From the NCBI RefSeq assembly GCF_036227265.1, contig NZ_CP109446.1, positions 62,001 through 126,000 of the forward strand: DNA of 64,000 nucleotides. Direction: 5' to 3'. The translations under genes were made by a program, and so were the position numbers. Origin of the DNA: Streptomyces sp. NBC_01476 (GTDB lineage: Bacteria > Actinomycetota > Actinomycetes > Streptomycetales > Streptomycetaceae). Each line of letters begins with the position of its first letter. The stretch's first letter is position 1. Shown here piece by piece: positions 26,587 through 35,140 of this stretch. A model generated the notes under the pieces. The model did no database searches. It was not told the DNA's origin and worked only from the letters and a program-made list of their open reading frames with translations.

Positions 26587-27369
26587 TCAGCCGGTGAGGC
26601 GGACGACGGCGCCGGCACCGCTGCGCGGGACGGCTGTCTCGGGGAAGCGGATGTCGTCCACCACGCGCCCGTCGAACAGGCTCACCACCCGGTCGGCGGC
26701 GCTGGCGACACCCGCGTCATGGGTGACGAGCACGATGGTCTGCCCGCGCTCGTGGTAGCCGGACAGCAGGCGCAGCACCTCGCGGGTGCCCTTGCTGTCG
26801 AGGCTGCCGGTGGGCTCGTCGGCCAGCAGCAGGTCGGGGCGGTTGACCAGGGCCCGGGCGAGGGCGACGCGCTGCTGCTCGCCACCGGAGAGGTCCTGCG
26901 GGGTGCTGTCCTCCTTGCCCGTCAGGCTCAGCTCGGCGAGGAGTTCCTCGCGTCGTGCCCGTACCTGGCGGGCCGGCAGCCCGGCGAGCAGGCCGGGCAG
27001 TTCCACGTTGTCCGCGACGGTGAGGGTCGAGACGAGGTTGAAGAACTGGAAGACGATGCCGATGCGGCGGCGGCGCAGCACCGCCCAGCGGGCCTCGCCG
27101 AGGCCGTCCACGCGCCGCCCGTCCAGCAGGATCCGGCCGCTGTCGGGCCGCTCCAGACCGCCGAGCAGATGCAGCAGGGTCGACTTGCCGGCTCCCGACG
27201 GTCCGGTGACGGCGACGAACTCACCGGGCTCGACCCGCAGGTCCACCCCGCGGACGGCCCGTACCACGGAACCGTCGACGCGGTGGGTCTTCACCAGGTC
27301 TTCGGCCACGAGTATGTGCTCGGCCGGCTGCTCGTCCCGGCCGGACGCACCGCCATTGCTGCGTCTCAC
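26587..27369 (-). CDS. ABC transporter ATP-binding protein (LolD/MacB type)
   Basis: 260 residues. Walker [13 protein letters not shown]-loop region [17 protein letters not shown], signature [15 protein letters not shown], Walker [14 protein letters not shown] and H-loop VTHD are all intact. The start chosen is GTG overlapping the PadR stop as GTGA with GGAGGA 6 bases before it; an ATG 6 codons earlier is possible. It pairs with the following FtsX-like permease and is co-transcribed with the PadR regulator. Confidence 0.95.
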   Translation of the reverse strand: MRRSNGGASGRDEQPAEHILVAEDLVKTHRVDGSVVRAVRGVDLRVEPGEFVAVTGPSGAGKSTLLHLLGGLERPDSGRILLDGRRVDGLGEARWAVLRRRRIGIVFQFFNLVSTLTVADNVELPGLLAGLPARQVRARREELLAELSLTGKEDSTPQDLSGGEQQRVALARALVNRPDLLLADEPTGSLDSKGTREVLRLLSGYHERGQTIVLVTHDAGVASAADRVVSLFDGRVVDDIRFPETAVPRSGAGAVVRLTG

Positions 27370-27872
27370 TCGAGTTCCTCCTGACATTTCTCCAGCCAGT
27401 CCAGGTCGGCCTGGAGGTGCAGAACGGCTCCCTCGACCAGCAGTCGCGGGAAGGGGTTGCCCGGCTCGTCGACACCGGCCAGGCGGGACATCGCACGCAT
27501 GAGGTTCAGATAGTGCCTGCGCTGCTTGTTGATCAGGCCGACCGGGTCGGCCATGCCGCTGTCGCGGGCGAAGGCGAGCTTCATGAAGAACTCGTCGCGC
27601 ACCCGCGGCTCTTCCGACGGCTCCTCCATCCACGCGGAGACCGCCTCATGGCCCGCCGGAGTCAGTTCGTAGGTGCGCTTGTTCGGGCGGCCGGCCTGCT
27701 CGACGTCCTGCCCCCGGATCAGCCCGGCCTTCTCCAGCCGCGTCAAGGTGACGTAGATCTGGCCGATGTTGAGCTGCGGGTACGCGGCTCCCAGCCGTGC
27801 CTCCAGGGCCTGCTTCAGCTCGTAGCCGTGCGCCGGTCCCTTGGCGAGGAGCGCCAGCAGCGCGAAGCGCAC
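27366..27872 (-). CDS. PadR-family transcriptional regulator
   Basis: 168 residues. The winged helix begins at once ([20 protein letters not shown]) and includes [20 protein letters not shown] and [11 protein letters not shown]. The C-terminal helix pair for dimerisation ([14 protein letters not shown]) follows, as in the Vir-type subfamily. An upstream start is in frame, but GTG 27872 has GGAGGAGG 10 bases before it and matches the family N-terminus. First gene of a PadR-ATPase-permease operon; such PadR proteins usually repress the adjacent exporter. Confidence 0.93.
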   Translation of the reverse strand: MRFALLALLAKGPAHGYELKQALEARLGAAYPQLNIGQIYVTLTRLEKAGLIRGQDVEQAGRPNKRTYELTPAGHEAVSAWMEEPSEEPRVRDEFFMKLAFARDSGMADPVGLINKQRRHYLNLMRAMSRLAGVDEPGNPFPRLLVEGAVLHLQADLDWLEKCQEELE

Positions 27873-27986
27873 GTGGGATCGGCCTCCTCCTGGCCCTGTC
27901 CCGCCCCGGGGCCGGTTGAGCCCCGCCCTCCCGGCGGACGACACTCAGTGTGGTTGCGACCCTAGCATCGTGCGCGGCGCGGACGA

Positions 27987-28003
27987 TATACATCGGTATA
28001 CAT
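27987..28003. promoter_or_regulatory. Direct repeat TATACAT, possible PadR operator
   Basis: Two TATACAT heptamers start exactly 10 bases apart (27987 and 27997), on one face of the helix, in an AT-rich island of this GC-rich gap. PadR proteins bind ATGT/ACAT elements. The site lies between the divergent PadR operon and the first sugar-binding gene, so it could affect either. Confidence 0.45.
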
Positions 28004-28047
28004 GACGTGTCGCCGCCCGGACGGCGCGGCAACAGGGGAGGCGCAGG

Positions 28048-29307
28048 ATGCGGCGGAGCGCGACAGCGGGCCGGCTGCTGCTCGCCGCTCTGCTGGTGCT
28101 GCTCGCGGGGTGCTCCGCCACCACGGGGGACGACACCGGCCGCGGTCCGATCACCCTGGCCACCGGCCGCGATCTGACGGGCTATCTCCAGCATGTGCTG
28201 GACGGCTGGAACGCCGGGCACCCCGCGGAGAAGGTGACGCTGGTCCAGCTGCCGGAGGCCGCCGACGAGGTGTACGCGCAGATGGCGAACAGCCTGCGGG
28301 CCGGCAGCTCCCGGTTCGACGTGGTCAACATCGATGTGGCGTGGACCTCGGAGTTCGCCGCCGCGGGATGGATCGCGCCGCTGGACACCCGGAGTCTGCC
28401 GCTCGGCCATCTGCTGCCCTCTGTGCTGGGCACCGCGACCTTCCGCGGCCGGGTGTACGCGATGCCGTACGTCACCAACGCCGGCCTGCTGTACTACCGC
28501 AAGGACATCCTCGCCAAGGCCGGGGTGGCCCCGCCGCGGACCTGGGCGCAGCTGGCGCAGGACGCGCGGACGATCGCCCCGCGGTACGGCCTGCAGGGCT
28601 ACGCGGGCCAACTGCTGCCCTACGAGGGGCTGACGGTCAACGTCACCGAGGCGATCCAGTCGGCGGGCGGCACGGTGCTCGGCGACGAGGGACGTTCGGT
28701 CACCGTCGACTCGCCGGCTGCCCGTCAGGGCTTGTCGTTCCTGGTGGACGGGGTCCGCGAGGGCTGGATTCCGCAGTCCGCGCTGGGCTTCAAGGAGGAG
28801 GAGTCGCGGCGCGACTTCCAGGACGGCCACCTGCTGTTCCTGCGCAACTGGCCGTATGTGTACGACGCGGCCTCGGCGAACGGCTCGCCGGTGGCCGGGA
28901 AGATCGGCGTGGTGCCGCTGCCGGGCCCCGACGCGCGCGGCTCCAGCGTGCTGGGCGGCTCCGACCTCGCGGTCAACGCCCACTCCCGGCATCCGCGTAC
29001 CGCCACTGACCTGCTCGCCTACCTGGGCAGCGAGGGTGTGCAGCGCCAGGTGCTCACCCTGGGGTCGCTGCCGCCGGTGTGGGCCTCGCTCTACACCGAT
29101 CCGGCGCTGGTGCGCCGCTATCCCTATCTGCCGGTGCTTGAGCAGAGTGTGCGCACGGCCCGGCCGCGGCCGAAGAGCGCCCACTACGAGCAGGTGAGCC
29201 TCGCGGTGGCGGCCGTCACGAGCGACGCGCTGCGCGGCCGGTTCACCGTCGACCAGGCGCTCACGCGGCTGAGCCGGGAGCTCACGGCGATCGTCCGGGG
29301 CCACTGA
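28048..29307 (+). CDS. Sugar ABC transporter substrate-binding lipoprotein (LpqY/ThuE-like)
   Basis: 419 residues. A lipoprotein signal peptide ends in lipobox LLAGC (Cys at about residue 22). The family-1 solute-binding fold follows: QLPEAADEVYAQMANSLRA and FDVVNIDVAWTSEFAAAGWI, which resembles trehalose/maltose-binding LpqY/ThuE proteins, then YAMPYVTNAGLLYYRKDIL and GHLLFLRNWPYVYDAA. Start ATG follows GGGGAGG. It stands before the GH13 enzyme but has no permease of its own; a second binding protein lies after the enzyme. An alpha-glucoside or trehalose ligand is an inference. Confidence 0.88.
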   Translation: MRRSATAGRLLLAALLVLLAGCSATTGDDTGRGPITLATGRDLTGYLQHVLDGWNAGHPAEKVTLVQLPEAADEVYAQMANSLRAGSSRFDVVNIDVAWTSEFAAAGWIAPLDTRSLPLGHLLPSVLGTATFRGRVYAMPYVTNAGLLYYRKDILAKAGVAPPRTWAQLAQDARTIAPRYGLQGYAGQLLPYEGLTVNVTEAIQSAGGTVLGDEGRSVTVDSPAARQGLSFLVDGVREGWIPQSALGFKEEESRRDFQDGHLLFLRNWPYVYDAASANGSPVAGKIGVVPLPGPDARGSSVLGGSDLAVNAHSRHPRTATDLLAYLGSEGVQRQVLTLGSLPPVWASLYTDPALVRRYPYLPVLEQSVRTARPRPKSAHYEQVSLAVAAVTSDALRGRFTVDQALTRLSRELTAIVRGH

Positions 29308-29428
29308 GCCGGAGCCGACCACCGACCTCCTGACTTTCATGTTAGGTATCGGCTCCGCCACCCCCGCCGGCACAGAGCGGGCCATCTACCCCAAATCACC
29401 TGCGCCGTGGGCCACTTCGCGCGTCACC

Positions 29429-29437
29429 TTGCGGCAA
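29429..29437. promoter_or_regulatory. Short palindrome TTGC-G-GCAA before the GH13 promoter
   Basis: A perfect 9-base palindrome 6 bases before the -35 box. Half-sites of this kind occur in LacI-family (MalR/AglR-like) operators, which usually govern alpha-glucoside loci in Streptomyces. No LacI gene is present nearby, so this is tentative. Confidence 0.25.
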
Positions 29438-29442
29438 CACCA

Positions 29443-29471
29443 TTGACACGCGTCGGCCCTCCATAGATAAC
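29443..29471 (+). promoter_or_regulatory. Predicted promoter of the GH13/sugar-uptake genes
   Basis: TTGACA (29443-29448), 17-base spacer, GATAAC (29466-29471). The -35 box is consensus and the -10 matches four of six. It gives a leader of about 100 bases before the ATG at 29581. Confidence 0.55.
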
Positions 29472-29580
29472 GTGTATGTATAACGAGCAGCCACCGAGGG
29501 CGGTGTCCGCGGGCGTGCTGCGTTCTCATCCCGTGCCGGTCCATGGCCGCACGGGCCGGCACTTGGGACGGTGTTGGGTG

Positions 29581-31263
29581 ATGGCAGTACCAGTCGCGCA
29601 GGAGCAGGACCGTCCTCACGCGCTGACCTCGGGCCCGGCAGCGGGCCTGCCGTGGTGGCGGAGCGCGGTGGTGTACCAGGTCTACATCCGCAGCTTCCTG
29701 GACAGCACCGGTGACGGCATCGGTGACCTCGCCGGGGTCCGCGCCGGCCTGCCGTATCTGAGCCGGCTGGGTGTCGACGGCATCTGGCTCAGCCCGTTCT
29801 ACCCCTCGCCCCAGCGCGACCACGGTTACGACGTCGCCGACTACCGCACGGTGGACCCGGTCTACGGCGACATGGCCGAGTTCGATCTGCTGGTCGCCGA
29901 CGCCCACCAGCACGGCCTGCGGGTGGTGATCGACATCGTCCCCAACCACTGCTCCAGCGACCACCCGTGGTTCCGCGCCGCGGTGGCCGGGGGCCCCGGG
30001 AGCCCGTACCGCCGCCTCTTCCACTTCCGGGACGGCCGCGGCCCGGACGGCACGGAACCGCCCAACAACTGGCGGGCCATGTTCGGCGGCCCGGCGTGGA
30101 GCCGCGTCACCGAACCGGACGGCCGGCCCGGCCAGTGGTACCTGCACCTGTTCACGCCCGACCAGCCGGACCTCAACTGGCGCGACCCGCGGGTGGGGGC
30201 CGAGTTCGAGGACATCCTGCGGTTCTGGCTCGACCGGGACGTGGACGGCTTCCGGATCGACGTGGCGGCCGGCCTGTTCCGCCACCCCGGCCTGCCGGAC
30301 TCCCCCGACCCGGAGGCCGACGAACGGGCCAGGGACTCGGTGAACCCGCTCGCCTGGAACCGCCCGGAGGTGCATGGCGTCTGGCGGCGCTGGCGGGCGA
30401 TCTGCGAGGAGTACACCGCCCGCGACGGCCGGGAGCGGCTGCTGGTCGGTGAGGTCTCGGTGCCGACCGCCGCCGACCAGGCCCGGTACGTCCGGCCCGA
30501 CGAACTCCACCAGGCGTTCTTCTTCCACCTCCTCGACGCCCCGTGGAGCACCGACGCCTTCCGCACCGCGATCACCGACGCGCTGCGGGACATCGCCGGC
30601 ACCGGCTCCACCGTGACCTGGGTGCTCAACAACCACGACCAGGTGCGTACGGTCACCCGCTACGGCGGCGAGACCCCGGTACTGGGCACCGCCAGAGCCC
30701 GGGCCGCCGCCCTGCTGATGCTCGCGCTGCCGGGAGCGGCGTACATCTACCAGGGCGAGGAACTGGGCCTGCCCGAGGTGCTCGACCTGCCCGACGACGT
30801 ACTCACCGACCCGATCTTCCGCCGTACCGGCAGCCGCCGGTACGTGCGGGACGGCTGCCGGGTGCCGCTGCCCTGGTCCGGACACGCCTCACCCTTCGGC
30901 TTCACCGCCGCCGGCGGCGCGGTCCGGCCATGGCTGCCGCAGCCGGAGTGGTTCGCCGGATACACCACCGACCGGGCCCAGTTGGACACGACGTCGTTCT
31001 GGCACCTGTACCGGGACGCGCTCGCCCTGCGGGCCCGGCTGCCGCAGCTGAAGGACGAACGGCTGCGCTGGCTGGACAGCGCCCCGCAGGTGCTGGCGTT
31101 CGTCCGCGGCGACAGCCTGGTCTGCGCGGTGAACTTCGGCGACACACCGGTGCCCGCACCCGCCTCCGGCGCGCCACTGCTGGCGAGCAAGCCCTGCGCC
31201 GAAGGACTCCTGCCCGGCAACACCGCCGCCTGGTGGGTGCTGCCCAGCGACACCGCCGTGTGA
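29581..31263 (+). CDS. GH13 alpha-glucosidase/oligo-1,6-glucosidase-like enzyme
   Basis: 560 residues, a typical length for intracellular GH13 alpha-glucosidases. The TIM-barrel motifs are in order: VYQVYIRSFLDSTGDGIGDL, DIVPNHCS, GFRIDVAAG with the nucleophile Asp about residue 227, LLVGEVSV with the acid/base Glu about 291, and NNHDQV with the transition-state Asp about 353. There is no signal peptide, so it acts on sugars after uptake. The open frame extends 35 codons upstream; the chosen ATG is nearest the conserved part. It sits between two sugar-binding proteins and probably hydrolyses imported alpha-glucosides (maltose, isomaltose or sucrose type). Confidence 0.93.
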   Translation: MAVPVAQEQDRPHALTSGPAAGLPWWRSAVVYQVYIRSFLDSTGDGIGDLAGVRAGLPYLSRLGVDGIWLSPFYPSPQRDHGYDVADYRTVDPVYGDMAEFDLLVADAHQHGLRVVIDIVPNHCSSDHPWFRAAVAGGPGSPYRRLFHFRDGRGPDGTEPPNNWRAMFGGPAWSRVTEPDGRPGQWYLHLFTPDQPDLNWRDPRVGAEFEDILRFWLDRDVDGFRIDVAAGLFRHPGLPDSPDPEADERARDSVNPLAWNRPEVHGVWRRWRAICEEYTARDGRERLLVGEVSVPTAADQARYVRPDELHQAFFFHLLDAPWSTDAFRTAITDALRDIAGTGSTVTWVLNNHDQVRTVTRYGGETPVLGTARARAAALLMLALPGAAYIYQGEELGLPEVLDLPDDVLTDPIFRRTGSRRYVRDGCRVPLPWSGHASPFGFTAAGGAVRPWLPQPEWFAGYTTDRAQLDTTSFWHLYRDALALRARLPQLKDERLRWLDSAPQVLAFVRGDSLVCAVNFGDTPVPAPASGAPLLASKPCAEGLLPGNTAAWWVLPSDTAV

Positions 31264-31440
31264 CCCCGCTCCTGCCCCCGAACGCGCGGGCCGCCGGCCG
31301 GCGGTGACCGCCTCCCCTCCCCGCTGATCGCCACCGGAGCGACCGGCGGCCCGCGCCCCCTCATGCCCCGGCTCCCCCGGAGCCGCGTACCCCACCATCA
31401 GCCCGCCGCCCGCGGGCCCGACGAACAACGGAGTTCATCC

Positions 31441-32778
31441 ATGAGACTGCGACGTACCCTTCCCGCGGCGGTCGCCCTGACCGGCCTGGCCCTGACCGCG
31501 ACCGCCTGCGGCGGATCCGGTTCCTCCTCCGGCAGCGGCTCGTCCGCGCCCAAGGGCGGACAGAGCCTCAAGGGCCACTCGGTGACGGTGGCCGGTGTGT
31601 GGACCGGTGAGGAACAGGCCAGCTTCAAGAAGGTGCTCAAGGGCTTCACCGACGCCACCGGCGCCTCGGTGACCTTCACCTCGACAGGGGACAACGTCTC
31701 CACCGTCATCGGCAGCAAGATCGCCGGCGGTGACGCACCCGATGTGGTGATGGTCCCGCAGGTCGGCGTCGTGCAGCAGTTCGCCGCGAACGGCTGGCTG
31801 CAGCCGCTGGCGGCGGACGTGACCGCGGCCGTGACACAGAACTACGCCCCGGTGTGGAAGAACTACGGGACCGTCAAGGGCACGCTGTACGCGGTCTACT
31901 TCAAGTCCTCCGACAAGTCGACGATCTGGTACAGCCCCACGGCGTTCGCCAACGCGGGCATCACACCCCCGTCCACGTACGCGCAGCTGATGACCGACGC
32001 CAAGACGATGGCCGACTCCGGCATCGCCGCCTTTTCCGTCGCCGGGCAGGACGGCTGGCCGCTGACCGACTGGTTCGAGAACATCTACCTCTCGCAGGCC
32101 GGGCCGGCGAACTACGACAAGCTGGCGCAGCACCAGATCGCGTGGACCGACCCCACGGTGGTCAAGGCGCTCACCACCCTGGGCGCGTTCTTCAAGCAGG
32201 ACACCCTCATCGCCGGCGGCCGCAAGGGCGCACTGGCCACCGACTTCCCGACCTCGGTCGAGCAGGTCTTCGGCGACTCGCCCAAGGCCGGCATGACCTA
32301 CGAGGGTGACTTCGTCAGCGGCAACATCCAGGCCCTGCACAAGAAGGTCGGCACCGACGCGAAGTTCTTCCCGTTCCCGCCCGTCGACGGCGGCCAGGCC
32401 CCGGTGGTCGGCGGCGGCGACGCCGCGGTGGTCCTGAACAAGGGCAAGGACAAGGCCGCGGGGATGGCGCTGGTGAAGTACCTGGCGAGCCCCGACGCGG
32501 CCGCCATCTGGGCCAAGGCGGGCGGCTACATCTCCCCCAACAAGCAAGTCCCGCTCGCCGATTACACCGACCCGACGCTGCGGGCGACCGCCAAGTCCAT
32601 CGTGGAGGCGGGCAACGGCGTGCGGTTCGACATGTCGGACCAGGCGCCCGCGGCCTTCGGCGGCACCGCGGGAACCGGCGAGTGGAAGATCCTCCAGGAC
32701 TTCCTGCGCGACCCGTCGAACCCGCAGAAGACCGCGCAGACGCTGGAGACCGCCGCGGCCAAGGCGTACAAGGGCTGA
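31441..32778 (+). CDS. Sugar ABC transporter substrate-binding lipoprotein (AglE-like)
   Basis: 445 residues. A lipoprotein signal peptide ends LALTATACGG (Cys about 23) and is followed by a Ser/Gly linker. The family-1 fold contains VAGVWTGEEQASFKKVLKGF, GDAPDVVMVPQVGVVQQFA and LYAVYFKSSDKSTIWYSP. It resembles AglE-type alpha-glucoside-binding proteins and is followed 6 bases later by two permeases, so it is the partner of that importer. An upstream frame extension lacks a signal peptide; the ATG with GGAG upstream was chosen. Confidence 0.92.
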   Translation: MRLRRTLPAAVALTGLALTATACGGSGSSSGSGSSAPKGGQSLKGHSVTVAGVWTGEEQASFKKVLKGFTDATGASVTFTSTGDNVSTVIGSKIAGGDAPDVVMVPQVGVVQQFAANGWLQPLAADVTAAVTQNYAPVWKNYGTVKGTLYAVYFKSSDKSTIWYSPTAFANAGITPPSTYAQLMTDAKTMADSGIAAFSVAGQDGWPLTDWFENIYLSQAGPANYDKLAQHQIAWTDPTVVKALTTLGAFFKQDTLIAGGRKGALATDFPTSVEQVFGDSPKAGMTYEGDFVSGNIQALHKKVGTDAKFFPFPPVDGGQAPVVGGGDAAVVLNKGKDKAAGMALVKYLASPDAAAIWAKAGGYISPNKQVPLADYTDPTLRATAKSIVEAGNGVRFDMSDQAPAAFGGTAGTGEWKILQDFLRDPSNPQKTAQTLETAAAKAYKG

Positions 32779-32784
32779 CGCGCC

Positions 32785-34143
32785 GTGACCACCCTGCAAC
32801 CCGCTCTGCCGGCCCTCCCCACCGGCGGCTCCCCGGGCTCCGCCGTACGCCGCCGCTCCCGCCGGGCGAAGATCACCGCCGCGGTGTTCGCGGCACCGGC
32901 CCTGGTGCTGCTCGGCGCCCTGGTGGGTTACCCGATCGTCTACTCGGTGATCCGGAGCCTCTTCGACGCCAAGGGCCACCGGTTCGTCGGCCTCGACAAC
33001 TACCACGAGCTCTTCACCGACCACGCGACCCTCCTTGCCCTGCGCAACACCATGGTGTGGGTGCTGGTGGTGCCGGCGCTGCTCACCGGCATCGGCCTGG
33101 TGCTCGCGGTACTCACCGACCGGGTGCGCTGGAAGACCGCCTTCCGGCTGGTCGTCTTCATGCCGATGGCCGTGTCGTTCCTGGCCGCGGGCATCACCTT
33201 CCGGCTCGTATACGACCAGGACCCGAACCGCGGCGTGCTCAACGCCGTCACCGTCTCGGTGCACGACGCGTTCAGCGACGCGGCGGGCTATCCCGACGCC
33301 CGCCCCCGGCAAGGTCAGGGAGGCACACTCGCCGGCGACGGGCACGGCGGCTTCACCACCGTACGGGCCGCCGCCCCCGGACAGACCGTCACCCTCGGCA
33401 TGGTCGGCATCCTCCCGGCGAAGCTGCCGAAGTCGTCGGTGGCGGCCGTCCCGGCGGCCGCCACCCCGGGCGCCGTCACCGGCACCGTCTACCTCGACTT
33501 CAAGCCGGGCGGCGGCGGGCGCCCCGGCCAGGTAGACCCCGGTGAGCGCGGCCTGCCGGGCATCCGCGTCCAGCTGGAGCGGGACGGGCACACCGTCGGC
33601 CACGCCACCAGCGGGCCCGACGGGACCTTCCGCTTCAGTGGAGTCCCCGACGGCTCCTACAAGGTGGCGCTGCCCGGGTCGAACTTCGCCTCCGCCTACG
33701 GCGGGATCTCCTGGCTCGGCCCGGGCCTGGTCACACCGGCCATCATGGCCGCCTACCTGTGGGTGTGGACGGGCTTCGCACTGGTCCTCATCGGCGCCGG
33801 CCTCGCGGCCCTGCCCCGTGAGGTGCTGGAGGCGGCGCGGATGGACGGGGCGAGCGAGTGGCAGACCTTCCGCCGCATCACCGTACCGCTGCTGGCCCCC
33901 GTGCTCAGCGTGGTGTTCGTGACGCTGATCATCAACGTGATGAAGGTCTTCGACCTCGTCTACATCATCGCGCCGGGCCCGGTGCAGCAGAACGCGAACG
34001 TGCTCGCCCTGCAGATGTGGCTCGTCTCCTTCGGCGGCGGCAACAACCAGGGGCTCGGCAGCGCCATCGGCGTGGTCCTGCTCCTCCTGGTGATCCCCGC
34101 GATGATCATCAACATCCGACGTTTCCGCAGGAGCGGCTCATGA
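32785..34143 (+). CDS. Sugar ABC permease (AglF-like) with an inserted extracytoplasmic beta-sandwich domain
   Basis: 452 residues, some 150 longer than ordinary family members. Membrane helices at the N-terminus (ITAAVFAAPALVLLGALVGY) are followed by a loop of about 150 residues (about 170-310). The loop contains GAVTGTVYLDF, RGLPGIRVQLERDGHTVGHA and GTFRFSGVPDGSYKVALPG, which looks like a Cna-B/SdrD-B or carboxypeptidase-regulatory-like fold. Helices then resume with the EAA loop EAARMDGASEWQTFRRITVP. The insert should face outside and may contact the binding protein or wall. Start is GTG; the stop overlaps the next permease (ATGA). Confidence 0.92.
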   Translation: MTTLQPALPALPTGGSPGSAVRRRSRRAKITAAVFAAPALVLLGALVGYPIVYSVIRSLFDAKGHRFVGLDNYHELFTDHATLLALRNTMVWVLVVPALLTGIGLVLAVLTDRVRWKTAFRLVVFMPMAVSFLAAGITFRLVYDQDPNRGVLNAVTVSVHDAFSDAAGYPDARPRQGQGGTLAGDGHGGFTTVRAAAPGQTVTLGMVGILPAKLPKSSVAAVPAAATPGAVTGTVYLDFKPGGGGRPGQVDPGERGLPGIRVQLERDGHTVGHATSGPDGTFRFSGVPDGSYKVALPGSNFASAYGGISWLGPGLVTPAIMAAYLWVWTGFALVLIGAGLAALPREVLEAARMDGASEWQTFRRITVPLLAPVLSVVFVTLIINVMKVFDLVYIIAPGPVQQNANVLALQMWLVSFGGGNNQGLGSAIGVVLLLLVIPAMIINIRRFRRSGS

Positions 34144-35081
34144 CTCTCGCCAGCAGTGCCGGAACGGCGCCGGCCGCCGCCCCGGCCGGTGAAGCCTCCC
34201 CCCGCGCCGGCTCCTCCCACCCGGCCGGGCACACCGCACCGGTCCGCAGGATCGGCGGTCTGCTGCGCAGCGGCGTCGTGCAGGCGGTGCTCGTGGTGGT
34301 CGGCCTGGTGTGGCTGACCCCCACCGTGGGCCTGCTGGTGTCCTCGCTGCGGCCCGGCGCGCAGCAGGACTCCTCGGGCTGGTGGAAGGCGTTCACCCGC
34401 CCGTCCACGCTCACCTTCTCCAACTACACGCATCTGCTGGACAACGGCGACATCACCCACGCCTTCTGGAACACGGTGCTGATCTCCGTCCCGGCCACCG
34501 CCGCGGTGGTGGTGATCGCGGCACTGGCCGGATACGCCTTCGCCTGGCTGGACTTCCCCGGCAGTCAAGCGGTCTTCCTGGTCGTCGTCGGCATGCTGGT
34601 GGTGCCGGTGCAGATCGGACTGCTGCCGGTGGCCCGGCTCTTCGGCGCCGTCGGGATCTTCGGTTCGATCTACGGTGTGATCCTCTTCCACGTCGCCTAC
34701 GGGCTGCCGTTCGCCGTCTACCTGCTGCGGAACTACTTCGCGGAGATCCCCCGGGAGATGATGGAAGCCGCGCGGATGGACGGCGGCACCGAGTGGACCA
34801 TCTTCACCCGGCTGATCCTTCCGGTGAGCCGCCCGGCACTGGCCAGCCTGACGATCTTCCAGTTCCTGTGGGTCTGGAACGACCTGCTGGTCTCGCTCAT
34901 CTTCGCCGACAGCAAGTCCCAGCCGCTGACGGTCGCGCTCCAGTCGCAGATGCGGCAGTTCGGCGCGAACATCGACGTGCTCGCGCCCGGGGCGTTCCTC
35001 TCCCTGATCGTGCCGCTGATCGTCTTCTTCGCCTTCCAGCGGCACTTCGTCGAGGGGGTGATGGCCGGCTCGGTGAAATAG
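34140..35081 (+). CDS. Sugar ABC permease (AglG-like)
   Basis: 313 residues with six membrane segments, an N-terminal Ala/Pro-rich tail, and the EAA loop EAARMDGGTEWTIFTRLILP for ATPase docking. Starts at ATG overlapping the previous stop. With the upstream permease and binding protein it makes an importer lacking its ATPase. In Streptomyces such importers are usually energised by the shared ATPase MsiK encoded elsewhere, which I assume here. Confidence 0.95.
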   Translation: MTLASSAGTAPAAAPAGEASPRAGSSHPAGHTAPVRRIGGLLRSGVVQAVLVVVGLVWLTPTVGLLVSSLRPGAQQDSSGWWKAFTRPSTLTFSNYTHLLDNGDITHAFWNTVLISVPATAAVVVIAALAGYAFAWLDFPGSQAVFLVVVGMLVVPVQIGLLPVARLFGAVGIFGSIYGVILFHVAYGLPFAVYLLRNYFAEIPREMMEAARMDGGTEWTIFTRLILPVSRPALASLTIFQFLWVWNDLLVSLIFADSKSQPLTVALQSQMRQFGANIDVLAPGAFLSLIVPLIVFFAFQRHFVEGVMAGSVK

Positions 35082-35094
35082 GAGCCCGTACGGC

Positions 35095-35140
35095 GAGGGG
35101 GCCGGCCCGCGCGATCGGTGCGGGCCGCACCCGCCCCCTC
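35095..35140 (+). terminator. Hairpin terminator of the sugar-uptake operon
   Basis: Nested complementary arms GAGGGGGC...GCCCCCTC and CGGCCCGC...GCGGGCCG fold into one long stem, starting 14 bases after the last permease stop and followed by a pyrimidine-rich run. Confidence 0.75.

Noticed and set aside
27646..29385. Minus-strand open frame of 579 codons opposite the sugar-binding lipoprotein gene
   Set aside because: Antisense shadow; the plus strand has a signal peptide with lipobox and a solute-binding fold.
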